Positions 11,501 to 20,490 of a stretch of DNA of 64,000 nt are shown piece after piece; position 1 is the stretch's first letter, and the number at the start of each line of letters is the position of its first letter. The stretch lies in assembly GCA_030142905.1 (NCBI GenBank), contig JASJOG010000242.1, positions 1-64,000 of the forward strand, written 5' to 3'. The notes beneath the pieces are model-generated. The model ran no database searches. It was given only the letters and a program-made list of their open reading frames with translations, and was not told where the DNA came from. The DNA comes from Heliopora coerulea (Eukaryota; Cnidaria; Anthozoa; Scleralcyonacea; Helioporidae). The translations under genes were made by a program, and so were the position numbers.

Positions 11501-14500
11501 TCATTCCTTCGTCCCTCTGTTCCGGTATCCGTCCCTGTTTCCCACCTTCCATCCGTATGTTCATTTGTTCGGTAGTTTATTCGTCCTTTACGTCAGACCT
11601 TCTATTCACTCATACCTTCTTCCCTCCGTCCGACCTTTCGTTCATTCGTTTGTTTGTCTGTTCGTCCCTCCGTCCGTCCCTTAGTCCAGTGGTTCCCAAC
11701 CTTTTGCTTCCCACGGACCCCTTTACTGATTTTAAAATTCTTGGTGGACCCCTTCCCCAAATGAAACTGCAGCTTCGCCGGTTTCATTTCTTCATTGCTT
11801 AAAATCTCTCCTCGAAAGATGCATTCAGGTTTGCTTTGCTCAGCTCGGTGTGGAACAAAACCGAATTTTAAGTACTCAACATTGTATCCTCGTAGTTTAA
11901 TCTTCCCAGTGGCAGATCGTTTCGAACTCATGATTAATATATGGACAGATAAACGCTGGAGAACTTTTCATGTAAGAACAAAGCTTGGGGTGAACAGGCG
12001 AAGCGTGGCTGCATGTAACATGAGATGAAGCTGTGACCTGTTAAAACCTCAAAATTACGAGTTCTTATGTTACACTTACACCCTTCGGAATTTGCGATAT
12101 TGACTGGTAGTTTGCAAGAAAAAATAGTTGAAGCAATATTGCAGGTAGTCATTTGCCAAAAAAATCAGTTACCTTCTGCAGACCCGGTTCCTTTTGCGTG
12201 GACCCCTGGCGGACCCCTTAGGCTCGGCGGACCACGAAAACCTGTTTGCGGACCCCAGGTTGGGAACCACTGCCCTAGTCTGTCCTTATGTCACTGTGCC
12301 TCTCCCTCTGTCCCACCATCCGTCGGTCCGTCCACCCGTCTGTTTTATTGGCCAATTCATTCATTACAAACAGAGAAGTGGTCATTCCTAAACAAATGCA
12401 TGTTTTCAGTGTGTTTGATTTTTTCTTGTATAGAAATTCCACGGTGCTATCCTCCAAACATCACGGTCAGGAGGGTAACGTCTGCATCAGCTAGAATAGA
12501 CTGGAACCGACTGTTTGTTCCAAAGACAGGAACATATCAATCTAAGTACTCAGTCAATCTGTCGGGAGTACAAGACTGCTATCAGTATTTACATACCACA
12601 GAAGAAACTTATCAGTACATCAACAATCTTAGTCCGCATCGTCAGTACAACTTCACAGTTACTGCGGTCGATTTTGGAGGGTGTTTTGACGATGGTTACT
12701 CCAGTAATTTTACAACAAAAGAGGATGGTGAGTTGTTGTCGTTGTCTTGTTTGTTCGTTCGTGCGTGTGATCGTATCGTTGTCTTGGTGTTCAACAAACA
12801 AGTATAATAAATAAATAAGTAAATAAATAAATAAGCAAATGAATAATTAAATAAGTAAATAAATAAATAATTAAATAATTAAATAAATAATTAAATAAAT
12901 AGGTAAAAGTTAATGGGCTAATTGACTGACCGACCGACCGACTAACTGACTGAATGACTAAGCGACTGAACAACTGACCAAGTGACTGACTGACCGACAG
13001 ACTGACTTACTGAATGACTAAGCGACTGAACGACTGACCAAGTGACTGACTCACCGACAGACTGACTTACTGAATGACTAAGTGACTAAACAACTGACCA
13101 AGTGACTGACTCACCGACAGACTGACTTACTGAATGACTAAGTGACTGAACGACTGACCAAGTGACTGACTCACCGACAGACTGACTTACTGAATGACTA
13201 AGTGACTGAACGACTGACCAAGTGACTGACTCACCGACAGACTGACTTACTGAATGACTAAGTGACTGAACAACTGACCAAGTGACTGACTGACAGACTG
13301 ACTTACTGAATGACTAAGCGACTGAACAACTGACCAAGAGACTGAATCACCGACCGACTGCCCGACAAACCGGCAAACTGACTGGCTGGCCGACCGACTA
13401 ATTTGCTGACGGACCGCCTGGCCGGTCGGCGGACGGACAGGCAGATTCATTGATTGATTAACAATTAATTAAGGATCAGTTTCATTCAGAGAGTATTTTT
13501 CAGAAGAACAATGGCCAAGATGATCAACAAGATGATCAGCTCCGCTTAACATGTAATCATACACCTAGGTTGAAACCAGTGCTTCCACTTTGCCAGGACG
13601 AAATTTCCTCCATTTAATCTAGTTTTTCCTTTTTCAATTGAAAATTTCCTTCAGAAATGCAAAAATTTCCTGTAAATTTCCTTCACAATTTAACGTAAAA
13701 TGAATGATGTCTTTGGTGTGGAAATCAACGAATCATTGCTCTGTCGCGTTGGATCGAGGCACGGTGTGGCCGTGGAGGACTAGGAATGAAGCTGTTTGCG
13801 AATAAGTGGTGATTTTAAGGAAATTGAAGGTGGATATGTAGTTTTCTCATGGACATACATACACAATAATGAAATTCCTAACGACTAATAAGTTTTTACA
13901 TGTCCCTCAACATCAAACCTAATACCAAAACAAGTCAGATTTATATGACACAAATAATTTACGATGACAGTTACCGATTATCGGTATTCATAATGTACCT
14001 TATTTTTCTGTTTGTTATCTACTGATATCTCTTCCAAGTTTGATGAGTTTTTTTAATTTTCGGGAAACTGTTTAGTAAATGAATACAAACTAGAATTGCA
14101 GTAGAACCCCGCTTACTCGAACTGCCAACGGTAAATGAAAAATAGTTCGAGTTAGCTGGGTGGGCGTTGGATTTCAAGTATCCTGTTAATAATTAATACG
14201 GTATACTGGTTTTATAATTCATCCACAATTGCCAGTCATTTTAGTCCAATCAGTTAAGAATATTTTAATTTTTCATCATGGATGGAGTTGAATGTGTTGT
14301 CCTGAATTCTAATATTACCATATTTTAATATCTACCACTACTTCGTCTATCATCTCAGTAAAATTTTTTATTTGAACTTGCTTGTGTTGGCAGAAACATT
14401 TCGTTTTGTTCTCGGTTGCAATTTGAACTCGCTTGCAACATAACATTTCCAAGAAGAGTTCAAGTTTTAGATACTTACATGTTACTTAATTTATTTATAA

Positions 14501-16504
14501 GCATTCTTCGCGTCGCTTACAGTGGTTAGATTTTGTTTTAAACCCTTTCAATGAACTCTTTCCCTGCAGGATAAATCTCTGGCTAGGTGGAGACGATTTT
14601 ACTCGTCAAGAGGAGAGTTCGTGCCTCGAAAGAGTTATAACCATCTCAAATATACCGATTCTTCATATGGTGGGAATACTATTTTAGAGATGGAAATAAT
14701 TTCCCTCCTGATGATTGCAAACGTTCCCAAGCATGTTTTTTCTTTTCTTTCTTTTTTTTTTTGACTGCCATATTCCATTCTTTTATGTAGAAAACTCAAG
14801 GGAAAGGTCTTCAGATTCTTCACAAATCGTGTACATTGTTATAATTGCTATTCAGTTTGTAATAAATACTATTCTTGCTGTCGTGGTGATACGCAGACGC
14901 CGTAAACACGGCTCGAAGAGCTCACAAACAGAGGTAGTGGATGAAAGATGTAACGTTGCTTTTCAAGAAACAATATATGCAGATCAAATTGCTTAATCGG
15001 ATAATGGCATCGGGAACTACGAGCAACTAAATCGCCAAAAAGATGAAGATGAACACACTTACCAATCTTTGCAGACCTAGACAAAAGATTTGAAAGGCGA
15101 GATTTTGACAGTTGGTGACTGTACATATTTCAAGTCCAGTTGAGATTATGACTCTCTTCAATACTTCATAAAAGTCTCAATTTAAACTTTTGTCTACACA
15201 CTAGCATGGATGAGAAAAACACCCTGAAACGAACAAACTAATTATATAGTCATAGACCTGTAATGAATGGTGTTATTTTAAAAGTCAAGCAATTTTAGTG
15301 CTTAATATTTCGTTTACGACTTAATTGTGGTGACGTTTCAAAAAACAAAGAAGATAAATTAAATTATGTGGCTCAAGGGAACTAAATATAAGCATTAGCT
15401 GATGTAATCTTTTAATCACTAGTTTTTCATCCTAATGCTGCTTCGTGAACAACAATCTACAGTTACAAGACAGAACTAAGTATACTATCAGGTTGCAGTT
15501 AACCACTGAAACTAGGTCACCACCCAGGTCGCGCTAAGGTTGCAGTTAACCACTGTAGCTGAAGGTTGGAACGGACGACATTGACCCGAAATGTCACACG
15601 AAGACGCCTCTCGTGATTTTCATAATTCAAAATACAAGGAACATTTTAACGTAGATTATACACGACATCAAAATGGTATTTATTTAAAATCTAAGCATGG
15701 TAAATACGAAATCCATATTGGCAGCAGACATTTGTGATTCTCCTTCAGCTTTTTAGGTAGTGAGTCATCACCGTGCAATATTCTTTTTAGGATCACATCT
15801 TGTAACAATGTTTTTTGGACCACCATTATGGTATCAAATCTACCGTGCATTGAAATTAAGTGGGAAAGTTTAGCCAATTAATGATTCATGTAATGGATAA
15901 TTCCATGTTACTTAATTTATTTTAGGCATTCTTCGCGTCGCTTACAGTGGTTAGACTTTGTCAAAAACCCTCTCAATTAACTCTTTCCAAGCGGGATAAG
16001 TCTCTGGCTAGGTGCAGACGATTTTACTCGTCAAGAGGAGAGCTCCCGCCTCGAAAGAGTTATAACCATCTCAATTATACCAATTCTTCATATGGTGGGA
16101 ATACTATTTTAGAGATGAAAATAATTTCCCTCCTGATGATTGCAAACATTAGCAAGCTTGTCTTTTCTTTTCTTTGTTTTCTTTTTGACCTCCATATTCC
16201 ATTCTTTTATGTAGAAAACGTAAGGGAAAGGTCTTCAGATTCTTTACAAATCGTGTACATTGTTATAATTGCTGTTCAGTTTGTAATAAATATCATTCTT
16301 GCTGTCGTGGTGATACGCATACGCCGTAACCACGGCTCTCAGAGCTCACAAACAGAGGTCGTGGACAAAAAATACAACACAGCTTTGGAAGAAAGAACAA
16401 TTACAGATCAAATTGCTTCATCGGATGATGGTATCGGGAACTACGAGCAACTAAATCGCCAAAAAGATGAAAATGAACACACTTACCAATCTTTGCAGAC
16501 CTAG
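2482..16504 (+). CDS. Multi-lectin type I receptor gene, paralog 1 (SUEL, F-lectin, 2x SRCR, F5/8C, FN3, TM, ITAM-like tail)
   Basis: Predicted surface receptor. Exons by splice site: 2482-2560, 4073-4372, 6150-6572, 7354-7674, 8355-8663, 9361-9665, 10599-10740, 12434-12727, then last exon 16215-16504. The sum is 2463 nt, an exact multiple of three, giving about 820 aa. Domains: signal peptide 1-26, SUEL lectin 27-126, F-type lectin 127-267, SRCR 268-374 and 375-477, F5/8C 478-626, FN3 627-724, TM and tail 725-820. An alternative last exon at 14791-14996 gives about 792 aa and no ITAM-like motif. All introns are phase 1 except the phase-0 intron inside F5/8C, so the gene stays in frame although it lacks four exons present in the 1101-aa paralog downstream. 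Lectin, SRCR and discoidin domains suggest recognition of glycans or other surface ligands. Exon structure is well supported by the paralog; function is inference. Confidence 0.75.
3020..3240. repeat. A-rich simple repeat (AAAATAAAATG)
   Basis: Runs of aaaataaaatgaaat. A related tract lies at 3700-3985 and, in gene 2, at 29100-29420. Confidence 0.6.
3313..3557 (+). pseudogene. Degenerate extra SUEL-lectin exon in intron 1 of gene 1
   Basis: This stretch aligns with the functional SUEL exon at 4073-4372, starting at the same acceptor (ttatag, then ttcaag). It has one extra base near the start, which shifts the frame. It also has a TGA about 190 nt in, and lacks the last third of the domain. 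The YGR signature has become YGL and the following cysteine is phenylalanine. At about 3557 it passes abruptly into a sequence also found at 28990-29100 in the paralog. It looks like a dead tandem exon copy. No equivalent was seen in intron 1 of gene 2. Confidence 0.65.
4073..4372 (+). CDS. Gene 1 exon 2: SUEL/rhamnose-binding lectin domain (Gal_Lectin family)
   Basis: A phase 1-1 exon of 300 nt. The two signature motifs of rhamnose-binding lectins are visible: AIYGRTVGQDFC near the N-terminal third and [16 protein letters not shown] at the C-terminal end. Eight cysteines are present, one more than in the paralog because of the GEC in the second motif. The acceptor is ttatag and the donor is gtaagt. 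The family binds L-rhamnose or galactose; specificity cannot be read here. Confidence 0.85.
4590..5082 (+). mobile_element. Gene-1-specific insertion ending in oligo-A (retroposed fragment?)
   Basis: Gene 1 and gene 2 introns are collinear up to gctcactgatgtagcag and then diverge. The inserted ~490 bp has higher GC than its surroundings and ends in attaaaaaaaaaattaatt. It contains two overlapping short open frames but nothing I can assign. The A-rich end suggests a retroposed piece; the family is not recognised. Confidence 0.4.
5240..5337. repeat. TTAACCCTTTC-type small repeat
   Basis: One of many ~100-bp copies sharing agtaaaatcg, gttagccagagtaaaat and terminal aaagggttaa. This copy is degenerate. 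Confidence 0.45.
6150..6572 (+). CDS. Gene 1 exon 3: F-type lectin (fucolectin/FTP) domain
   Basis: A phase 1-1 exon of 423 nt. The start KPASQSST, the block [10 protein letters not shown] and [11 protein letters not shown] are typical of fucolectin/tachylectin-4 domains. The F-lectin fucose site is usually described as H-x26-R-x-D. Here the spacing from the HT histidine to the NR arginine is 27, and the aspartate position is isoleucine (NRNIHGER). The paralog keeps x26 and the aspartate. Sugar binding in this copy may be altered or lost; that is inference. Confidence 0.85.
7354..7674 (+). CDS. Gene 1 exon 4: SRCR domain 1 (divergent)
   Basis: A phase 1-1 exon of 321 nt encoding [35 protein letters not shown] and a final VKVTC, which is the scavenger-receptor cysteine-rich pattern. 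It is divergent at the N-terminal part, where the usual GRVEV and GTVCD blocks become EGQLLL and NSFCD. The last cysteine codon is split by the donor (ACG T, then gtaagt). Confidence 0.8.
7675..8354 (+). other. Intron between the two SRCR exons, nearly identical between paralogs
   Basis: No exon was recognised. A 71-codon open frame (7729-7944) is preserved in the paralog, but the whole intron is nearly identical there, so its openness is not evidence of coding. A short internal duplication (ctgtagacttt, then about 50 bases to tttactttgttta) occurs at about 8115-8230. Confidence 0.5.
8355..8663 (+). CDS. Gene 1 exon 5: SRCR domain 2 (canonical)
   Basis: A phase 1-1 exon of 309 nt. The blocks [55 protein letters not shown] and NDVGVKC are textbook SRCR. 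Six cysteines are visible, consistent with the six-cysteine (group A-like) form. By eye only about five bases differ from the paralogous exon, the lowest divergence along the two genes. Confidence 0.9.
9041..9176. mobile_element. Short inverted-repeat element (MITE-like) in intron 5 of gene 1
   Basis: The ends tgatagaaacatgaatga and tcattcatgtttctatca are inverted copies about 130 bp apart. The same element lies at the paralogous position in gene 2, so it predates the gene duplication. A second 'tgtctctgtgctctaata' motif follows nearby and may be part of a related element. Confidence 0.5.
9361..9665 (+). CDS. Gene 1 exon 6: F5/8 type C (discoidin) domain, first part
   Basis: The exon enters in phase 1 and exits in phase 0 after GAG (donor gttatt, a weak but paralog-conserved site). 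It encodes IKASAIR-like discoidin features: [36 protein letters not shown], then [18 protein letters not shown] and [13 protein letters not shown]. The domain continues in exon 7. Confidence 0.8.
9696..10425. mobile_element. Pogo/Tigger-like MITE with nested SINE (gene 1 intron 6)
   Basis: The terminal repeats are CAGTAGTCTCCCGTTAT at the left and its inverted relative ATAACGTTAGACTACTG at the right, flanked by TA on both sides as expected for Tc1/mariner-pogo elements. No transposase frame survives. A tRNA-SINE lies inside. The paralogous intron carries the same nested pair, so both insertions predate the duplication. Confidence 0.65.
9955..10080 (+). repeat. tRNA-derived SINE (nested in pogo-like MITE)
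   Basis: A tRNA-like head with A-box (ggtagctcaaaggttagagc) and B-box (gtttgatcc) is followed by a family tail, gaggatagagcttgacgaacg and tcatctatcat. The same head and tail recur at several places in this window in both orientations. Confidence 0.7.
10599..10740 (+). CDS. Gene 1 exon 7: F5/8 type C domain, second part (GC donor)
   Basis: The exon encodes LIPGNTNDNTQNVI, then [20 protein letters not shown], the C-terminal discoidin block ending in CLRVELCG. The donor is AAG|gcaagt, a GC-AG intron with otherwise perfect consensus, and it is conserved in the paralog. The exon leaves in phase 1. Confidence 0.8.
11385..11686. repeat. Degenerate TCCGT-rich minisatellite
   Basis: Irregular tandem runs of gtccgt, ttcgtcc and tccgtcc fill this part of intron 7. 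A related array is present at 37560-37873 and 42654-42725 in gene 2, where it is split by the LINE insertion. Confidence 0.6.
11687..12272. mobile_element. Non-autonomous hAT element (586 bp)
   Basis: The termini CAGTGGTTCCCAACC and GGTTGGGAACCACTG are perfect inverted repeats typical of hAT elements. They are flanked by 8-bp target copies ccttagtc and ccctagtc (one mismatch). Gene 2 keeps the unoccupied site (cccctagtctgtcc at about 42662), so the insertion followed the gene duplication. Subterminal ggacccc motifs occur on both sides. No transposase is present. Confidence 0.8.
12434..12727 (+). CDS. Gene 1 exon 8: fibronectin type III domain
   Basis: A phase 1-1 exon of 294 nt with the FN3 pattern: PPNITVRRVTSASARIDW at strand B, KYSVNLSG at strand [22 protein letters not shown] at strands E-F. 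The NITV, NLSG, NFTV and NFTT sequons suggest N-glycosylation. In gene 1 this exon is followed directly by the TM exon; the paralog has four more exons in between. Confidence 0.85.
12808..12905. repeat. AAAT/TAAA microsatellite
   Basis: Simple repeats of aaataaat with g and c interruptions. The paralogous array is at about 47600-47730. Confidence 0.7.
12925..13440. repeat. 60-bp minisatellite (about 7 units)
   Basis: The unit contains gactgaccgacagactgact and tactgaatgactaagcgact and repeats with a period of exactly 60 bp. The paralogous array in gene 2 (47750-48710) uses the same unit about 15 times, so the array changed length after duplication. Confidence 0.85.
13441..14510. other. Gene 1 last intron, no exon seen; pogo-like fragment at 14098-14165
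   Basis: 13500-14095 is homologous to 48800-49410 in gene 2. A fragment with cagtagaaccccgcttactc resembles a pogo terminal repeat, followed by its inverted partner tagttcgagttagctggg. No FN3-2, linker or membrane-proximal exon could be found here, although all three exist in gene 2. Confidence 0.5.
14510..15925 (+). repeat. Tandem duplication unit A carrying a terminal exon
   Basis: About 1.4 kb homologous end to end with unit B (15926-17345) and with the 3' end of gene 2 (50750-52088, resuming near 53345). It includes a small MITE-like segment, the TM/tail exon, the 3' UTR and following sequence. Within it a 60-bp segment around 15490-15560 (ggttgcagttaaccactg) is itself doubled. Confidence 0.75.
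14791..14996 (+). CDS. Gene 1 alternative last exon A: TM plus truncated tail (nonsense before ITAM-like motif)
   Basis: The exon enters in phase 1 after tttatgtag. It encodes a juxtamembrane segment, a TM helix (IVYIVIIAIQFVINTILAVV) with an RRRRKH stop-transfer block, and about 34 tail residues. A TAA at 14994-14996 stands where exon B and gene 2 have TCA. The in-frame sequence to 15080 still encodes both YxxL motifs, so the stop looks recent, or the region may be used by readthrough. It could be an alternative terminal exon giving a non-signalling form, or a dying duplicate. Confidence 0.65.
16215..16504 (+). CDS. Gene 1 last exon B: TM helix and ITAM-like cytoplasmic tail
   Basis: Enters in phase 1 after ttttatgtag and ends at TAG. 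It encodes a TM segment (IVYIVIIAVQFVINIILAVV), a basic stop-transfer RIRRNH, and a tail of about 60 residues. Near its end NYEQL and TYQSL provide two YxxL motifs with ten residues between the first leucine and the second tyrosine. That fits the relaxed ITAM definition (YxxL/I, 6-12 residues, YxxL/I). The acidic and polar segment between them is conserved in all three tail copies. Confidence 0.8.
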
Positions 16505-16775
16505 ACAAAAGATTTGAAAGTCGAGATTTTGACAGTTAGTGACTGTACATATTTCAAGTCCAGTTGAGAATATGATTCTCTTCAATACTTCATAAAAATC
16601 AGAATTTAAACTCTTGTAGAACAATAGCGTGGATGAGAAATACACCCTAAAACGAACAAACGAATTATGTAGTCATAGACCTGTAATGAATGTTGTTGTA
16701 TTAAAAGTCAAGCAATTTTAGTGCTTAATATTTCGTTTACTACTTAACTGTGATGACGTTTCAAAAAAGAGAGAA

Positions 16776-16781
16776 AATAAA
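16776..16781 (+). promoter_or_regulatory. Candidate polyadenylation signal for gene 1
   Basis: An AATAAA lies about 270 bp after the stop of exon B. Units A and C have GATAAA at the same place, so only copy B has the canonical hexamer. A functional role is inference. Confidence 0.35.
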
Positions 16782-17345
16782 CTAAATTATGAGGCTCTGC
16801 GGAACTAAATATAGCCATTAGTTGACGTGATTTTTTAATCACTCGCTTTTCATCCTAATGCTGCTTCGTGAACAACAATCTACAGTTACAGCACAGAACT
16901 AAGCATACTATCAGGCTGCAGTTAAGCACTGAAGCTGAAGGTTGGAACGGACGACATTGACTCGAAATATCGCACGAAAAACTCCTCTCGTGATTTTTAT
17001 AATTCAAAATGCAAGGAGAATTTTAACGTGGACTATACACGAAATCGAAATGGTATTTATTTAAAATTTAAGACTGGTAAATAAAAAATCCACATTGGCA
17101 GCAGACATTTGTGATTGTCCTTCAGCTTTGAGATAGTGAGTCATCACCGTGGAATATTCTTTTTAGGATCACATCTTGCAATAATATTTTTTGGACCACC
17201 ATTATGATATCAAAAGTACCGTGGATTGAAATTAAGCGGGAAAATTTGGCCAATTAATGGATCAGGATTGGGTGCAGTGGCAAGGCCAAGGGTGGAATGC
17301 CCCTCAACTTTTCAGAAATATGGTTAACTAGATTCGCTCAGATAT

Positions 17346-20030
17346 GAAGAAAATACTTCAAGCAGTGTCGGCCGTGTCGTTTAACCAAACAAATGAATCT
17401 AACCAAAACTGTTTTATTAAAGGAGCCTCTCGTCTCCTGAGATGAGTTACTGACCGTGTCGTCTGTCTGTGAGAAATTAGCGAGGAGTGTTTATTTATTC
17501 TCGGGGGTTATTCCTACCCAATTTTTTAAACCCAAAACTAACAACCAAAATAAAAATTATGGTGAGAAAAAGATTAACGAACGTTCTCTGACCAAAAATG
17601 ATTTTTATTAATTATTGGTCAGACAACACTGACCTTTTTCTCACTATGATTAATCCTGACCGCCAGTCATCAATCTTTTCTATAAAAATTATGGTTTATT
17701 AATCGAAACATTAATAATGCACACTTTTCTCGGAACAGGTCACTTTTCTACGCCATGAGATTTTGGTTGTGCTCTATGATTGGTCCAATCTGGGCACCAT
17801 AGAAACGAAGCTGAGCAGTGAGCACGTTGAGAGGTGGAGGGAAGTAATACTTGGGTTGTATGTCAATTTTCTTCGGTTATTTCTTATCAGGCGATTGGTA
17901 AATTAAATCAGAATTGAGGATGGTCCTTGACAGACATAATATGAGTTTAATGGCCAAAATGAATGACAAATTCATCTCACTGAGGACTTTTATTGAACAT
18001 CTTCCAATGTGAGTTCGTATTTATCAATGTTTTGGTCGTTTTTCACCTTTACTTTATACCGTGGTTGAAGCAGTATCTTTGGCCTCACAAAATTACTTCT
18101 TCGGTGAGCAGTGTTGAAAAGTTTGTGTGGAGTATATTATTCGAATAATGGATAACTTCAGATGGTAAAGCAAACCAGGTATAAGAAGAGTTGTTTTGAG
18201 ATATGGCGCCTTGAATTACTAAGAGTTGGCTTCCGTAAATACATCTGTTATTCTTAAAGGTGAGAAACAGACAACTCCATTTTGCTATATTTTTATATTT
18301 AAGCTCTCTACGCTTATTTCTCAAAATTTTATTGAAAAAGAAGCAATAGAGTTTTCGTACTGAGCCGTTTTCATGTTGATACTTTCTAGGAGGTTTTACA
18401 AACTTTATGACAGTATCCTGGCACGTTCATAATTTAGGTTGTAAAACTATGTTAGTTCAATAATTTAAATATTAATGAAATAAAAATAACAATGAAAATA
18501 TTAATTATTAATGATTTCGGAGTAGAAAGTTCATATTGAAAGTTCGTCTGTCATATTTCATGAGGTAAACGTGGTTTTCCTTTGACAAATTAATCGCTTT
18601 TTCCTTAGGAAATCTCATTTCATTGATTGTCTAAGAGCAATTGATTTATTAAAAAAGATTTTTATTTCACGTTGTCTGGTATATCGCGTTAAGGTTACAT
18701 AATTGTATTTAAAATCAAACATGGCCATGTTTGTTTTGATTTAAAAAGACCGCGGACTGAATTTAGCGCAGAGAGACTGGGGCTGAATTATTTCCTGCAG
18801 AGCAGAACCATATAAACATATGACAGAGAGGAAGAATTACCAACTTAATCATGGCATGATTTAAAGTGGGAAAGTTAGATGGCTCTCAGCTGATGTTGTG
18901 ACTGGTTTGTTGTAATTTGCTTCAATAATATTTTGGAATTAAATCTAATTTAGGGTTGGAGTTAGAATGTGGGTAAGGTATCGGTTGGGGTTAGATTTAT
19001 GGTTTGGGTTTGGATAAAGATTTGTGTAAATAAAATCCCTAAATTATTACATTGTGACATCAATTAAGAGCAGAACCAAGTCACCAGTCTGAGCACAAAA
19101 GATGGTCTCAATGCTTGATGAGGAGGTTCATCATTGATACTTATAACTGGTTGGTCAAGTGGCTTTTCTGGGCTGTGAAAATGTTGGTGGTACTGTACCA
19201 TGGCAGTCTTACAGAGAAAACACATATGTTTTGTGTTATGCACAAACTTTACGTGAACCAGTGCCCTGAAGTACCCACATGTTTCACAGACTATATCTTA
19301 ATTTATCCAGTCATAAATGACCAGGAAAAAGTCCTCCCTGCCAGTCAAACTGCATTTTATTGCCAATTCTGAGTGAACTACTGTCCAATGCCCAACTGTA
19401 GTGAGTGGAACAATACAAGCAGTAAAATTAGAGTTGTTTGCATAAGGGTGGGTAATGCTTCTGGGTGGTCACTTGATGTAGCACCCCCCTGGGCATTTTA
19501 GATGCAGAGTGATATTGGAGGGGAGTGGGACTGAAAACTTGCTCAGTTCAAACACTTAGAAAATTTTCTTTGTGAGGTGTGAACTTTACAAACAGCCACA
19601 TATTGTCCATAATATGACCAAGCTGGCACACTCATGTTGTATTTAACATTCACCTCATAAAATAATCTTTGAGAGGTTTCTTTGGGAGCCTGCCTTGTGT
19701 GTGTGGTTTTAGTCAGAAATCCTTTATGCACTATATGTGCAATGAGGAAGGGGATTGGGCTTTGGAGAAGTGATGACCCTTGCTCCCATTTCCTGAAGCC
19801 TGAAGATCCACCATGCTTAAAATTATCAATATGACCCCAAGAGTGTCTTTGATACCTCCACCTGACCCCTGTCCTTCAAAATTCCTGGTTGCATCCCTGT
19901 GTAATCATCTGTTGAAACGTTGTTGTTTGGGCAAAGTGTTATCCCTTAAGAAACATGTTAAATGATATTTAAGAGTGAGTTATTAAACAGCAGTGGAATG
20001 ACATAAGCCTGTTCATGCAGCTGAGAATTT
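17346..20030. other. Intergenic, no gene recognised
   Basis: No conserved coding frame was recognised on either strand. There is an imperfect inverted pair (ttatggtgagaaaaag and ctttttctcactatga) near 17560-17650. Degenerate telomere-like text (tttagggttgg, ggttggggttag) occurs at about 18950-19020. Confidence 0.4.
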
Positions 20031-20049
20031 ATGGTCATATATGGACAAG

Positions 20050-20175
20050 ACAAGTATCACTTTGAAAAATGTCTTAACCATGGTGAATGGTTATACAAGA
20101 CAGTTGTGAAAAGAACTAAAGGAACCAATTGTATAACCGTTCACCATGGTTAAGACGTTTTTCAAAGCGATACTG
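20050..20175. repeat. Foldback hairpin
   Basis: The arms agtatcactttgaaaaatgt...ttaaccatggtgaatggtta and their inverse complement (taaccgttcaccatggttaa...) are about 45 bp long and separated by about 35 bp. It is likely a MITE or foldback element. Confidence 0.6.
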
Positions 20176-20315
20176 AAATTTGTCACCATGACAAAATCTT
20201 TGTTTTATCACTACAGACCAGTGTTGTTGAATTCTGTGTTTGGTGTACATTAAGAGATCTACTTGGCAATTGAGGAACCAGGCAGGAACCTTAATCTGAA
20301 TGTAGAAATCATTAC

Positions 20316-20490
20316 ACAGCAAAACAAGCAGAATAAAGCTATGAGCGCAAACTTTGAGTTCAAATATTTTAATATTTTAATATCAAAATTTAATGTTAAA
20401 ATTATATGTAACATTAAAATTATATGTAGCATTAAAATATTTTAAACTCAAAGTTTGTGGCCATGGCGTTGTATCTCTTGTTTTGCTGGG
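20316..20490. repeat. Second foldback element
   Basis: The outer ends cagcaaaacaagcagaataa and cttgttttgctggg, and the inner arms aaactttgagttcaaatatt and aatattttaaactcaaagtt, are inverted. The centre is AT-rich. Confidence 0.55.

Larger units (their letters stand above)
15926..17345 (+). repeat. Tandem duplication unit B carrying a terminal exon
   Basis: The second copy of the 1.4-kb unit, starting at gcattcttcgcgtcgcttac. It preserves the uninterrupted sequence (ggaatgcccctcaacttttc at about 17295) into which LINE material was inserted in the gene 2 copy. Confidence 0.75.

Noticed and set aside
12800..13450. Possible CRISPR-like array of regularly spaced repeats
   Set aside because: The 60-bp units are contiguous tandem copies without unique spacers in a eukaryotic intron. 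It is a minisatellite.
15947..16504. Long frame from ATG 15947 running into the TM exon
   Set aside because: The upstream part is the small TTAACCCTTTC-type repeat and intron. The acceptor at 16213-16214 and the match with gene 2 show the exon starts at 16215.
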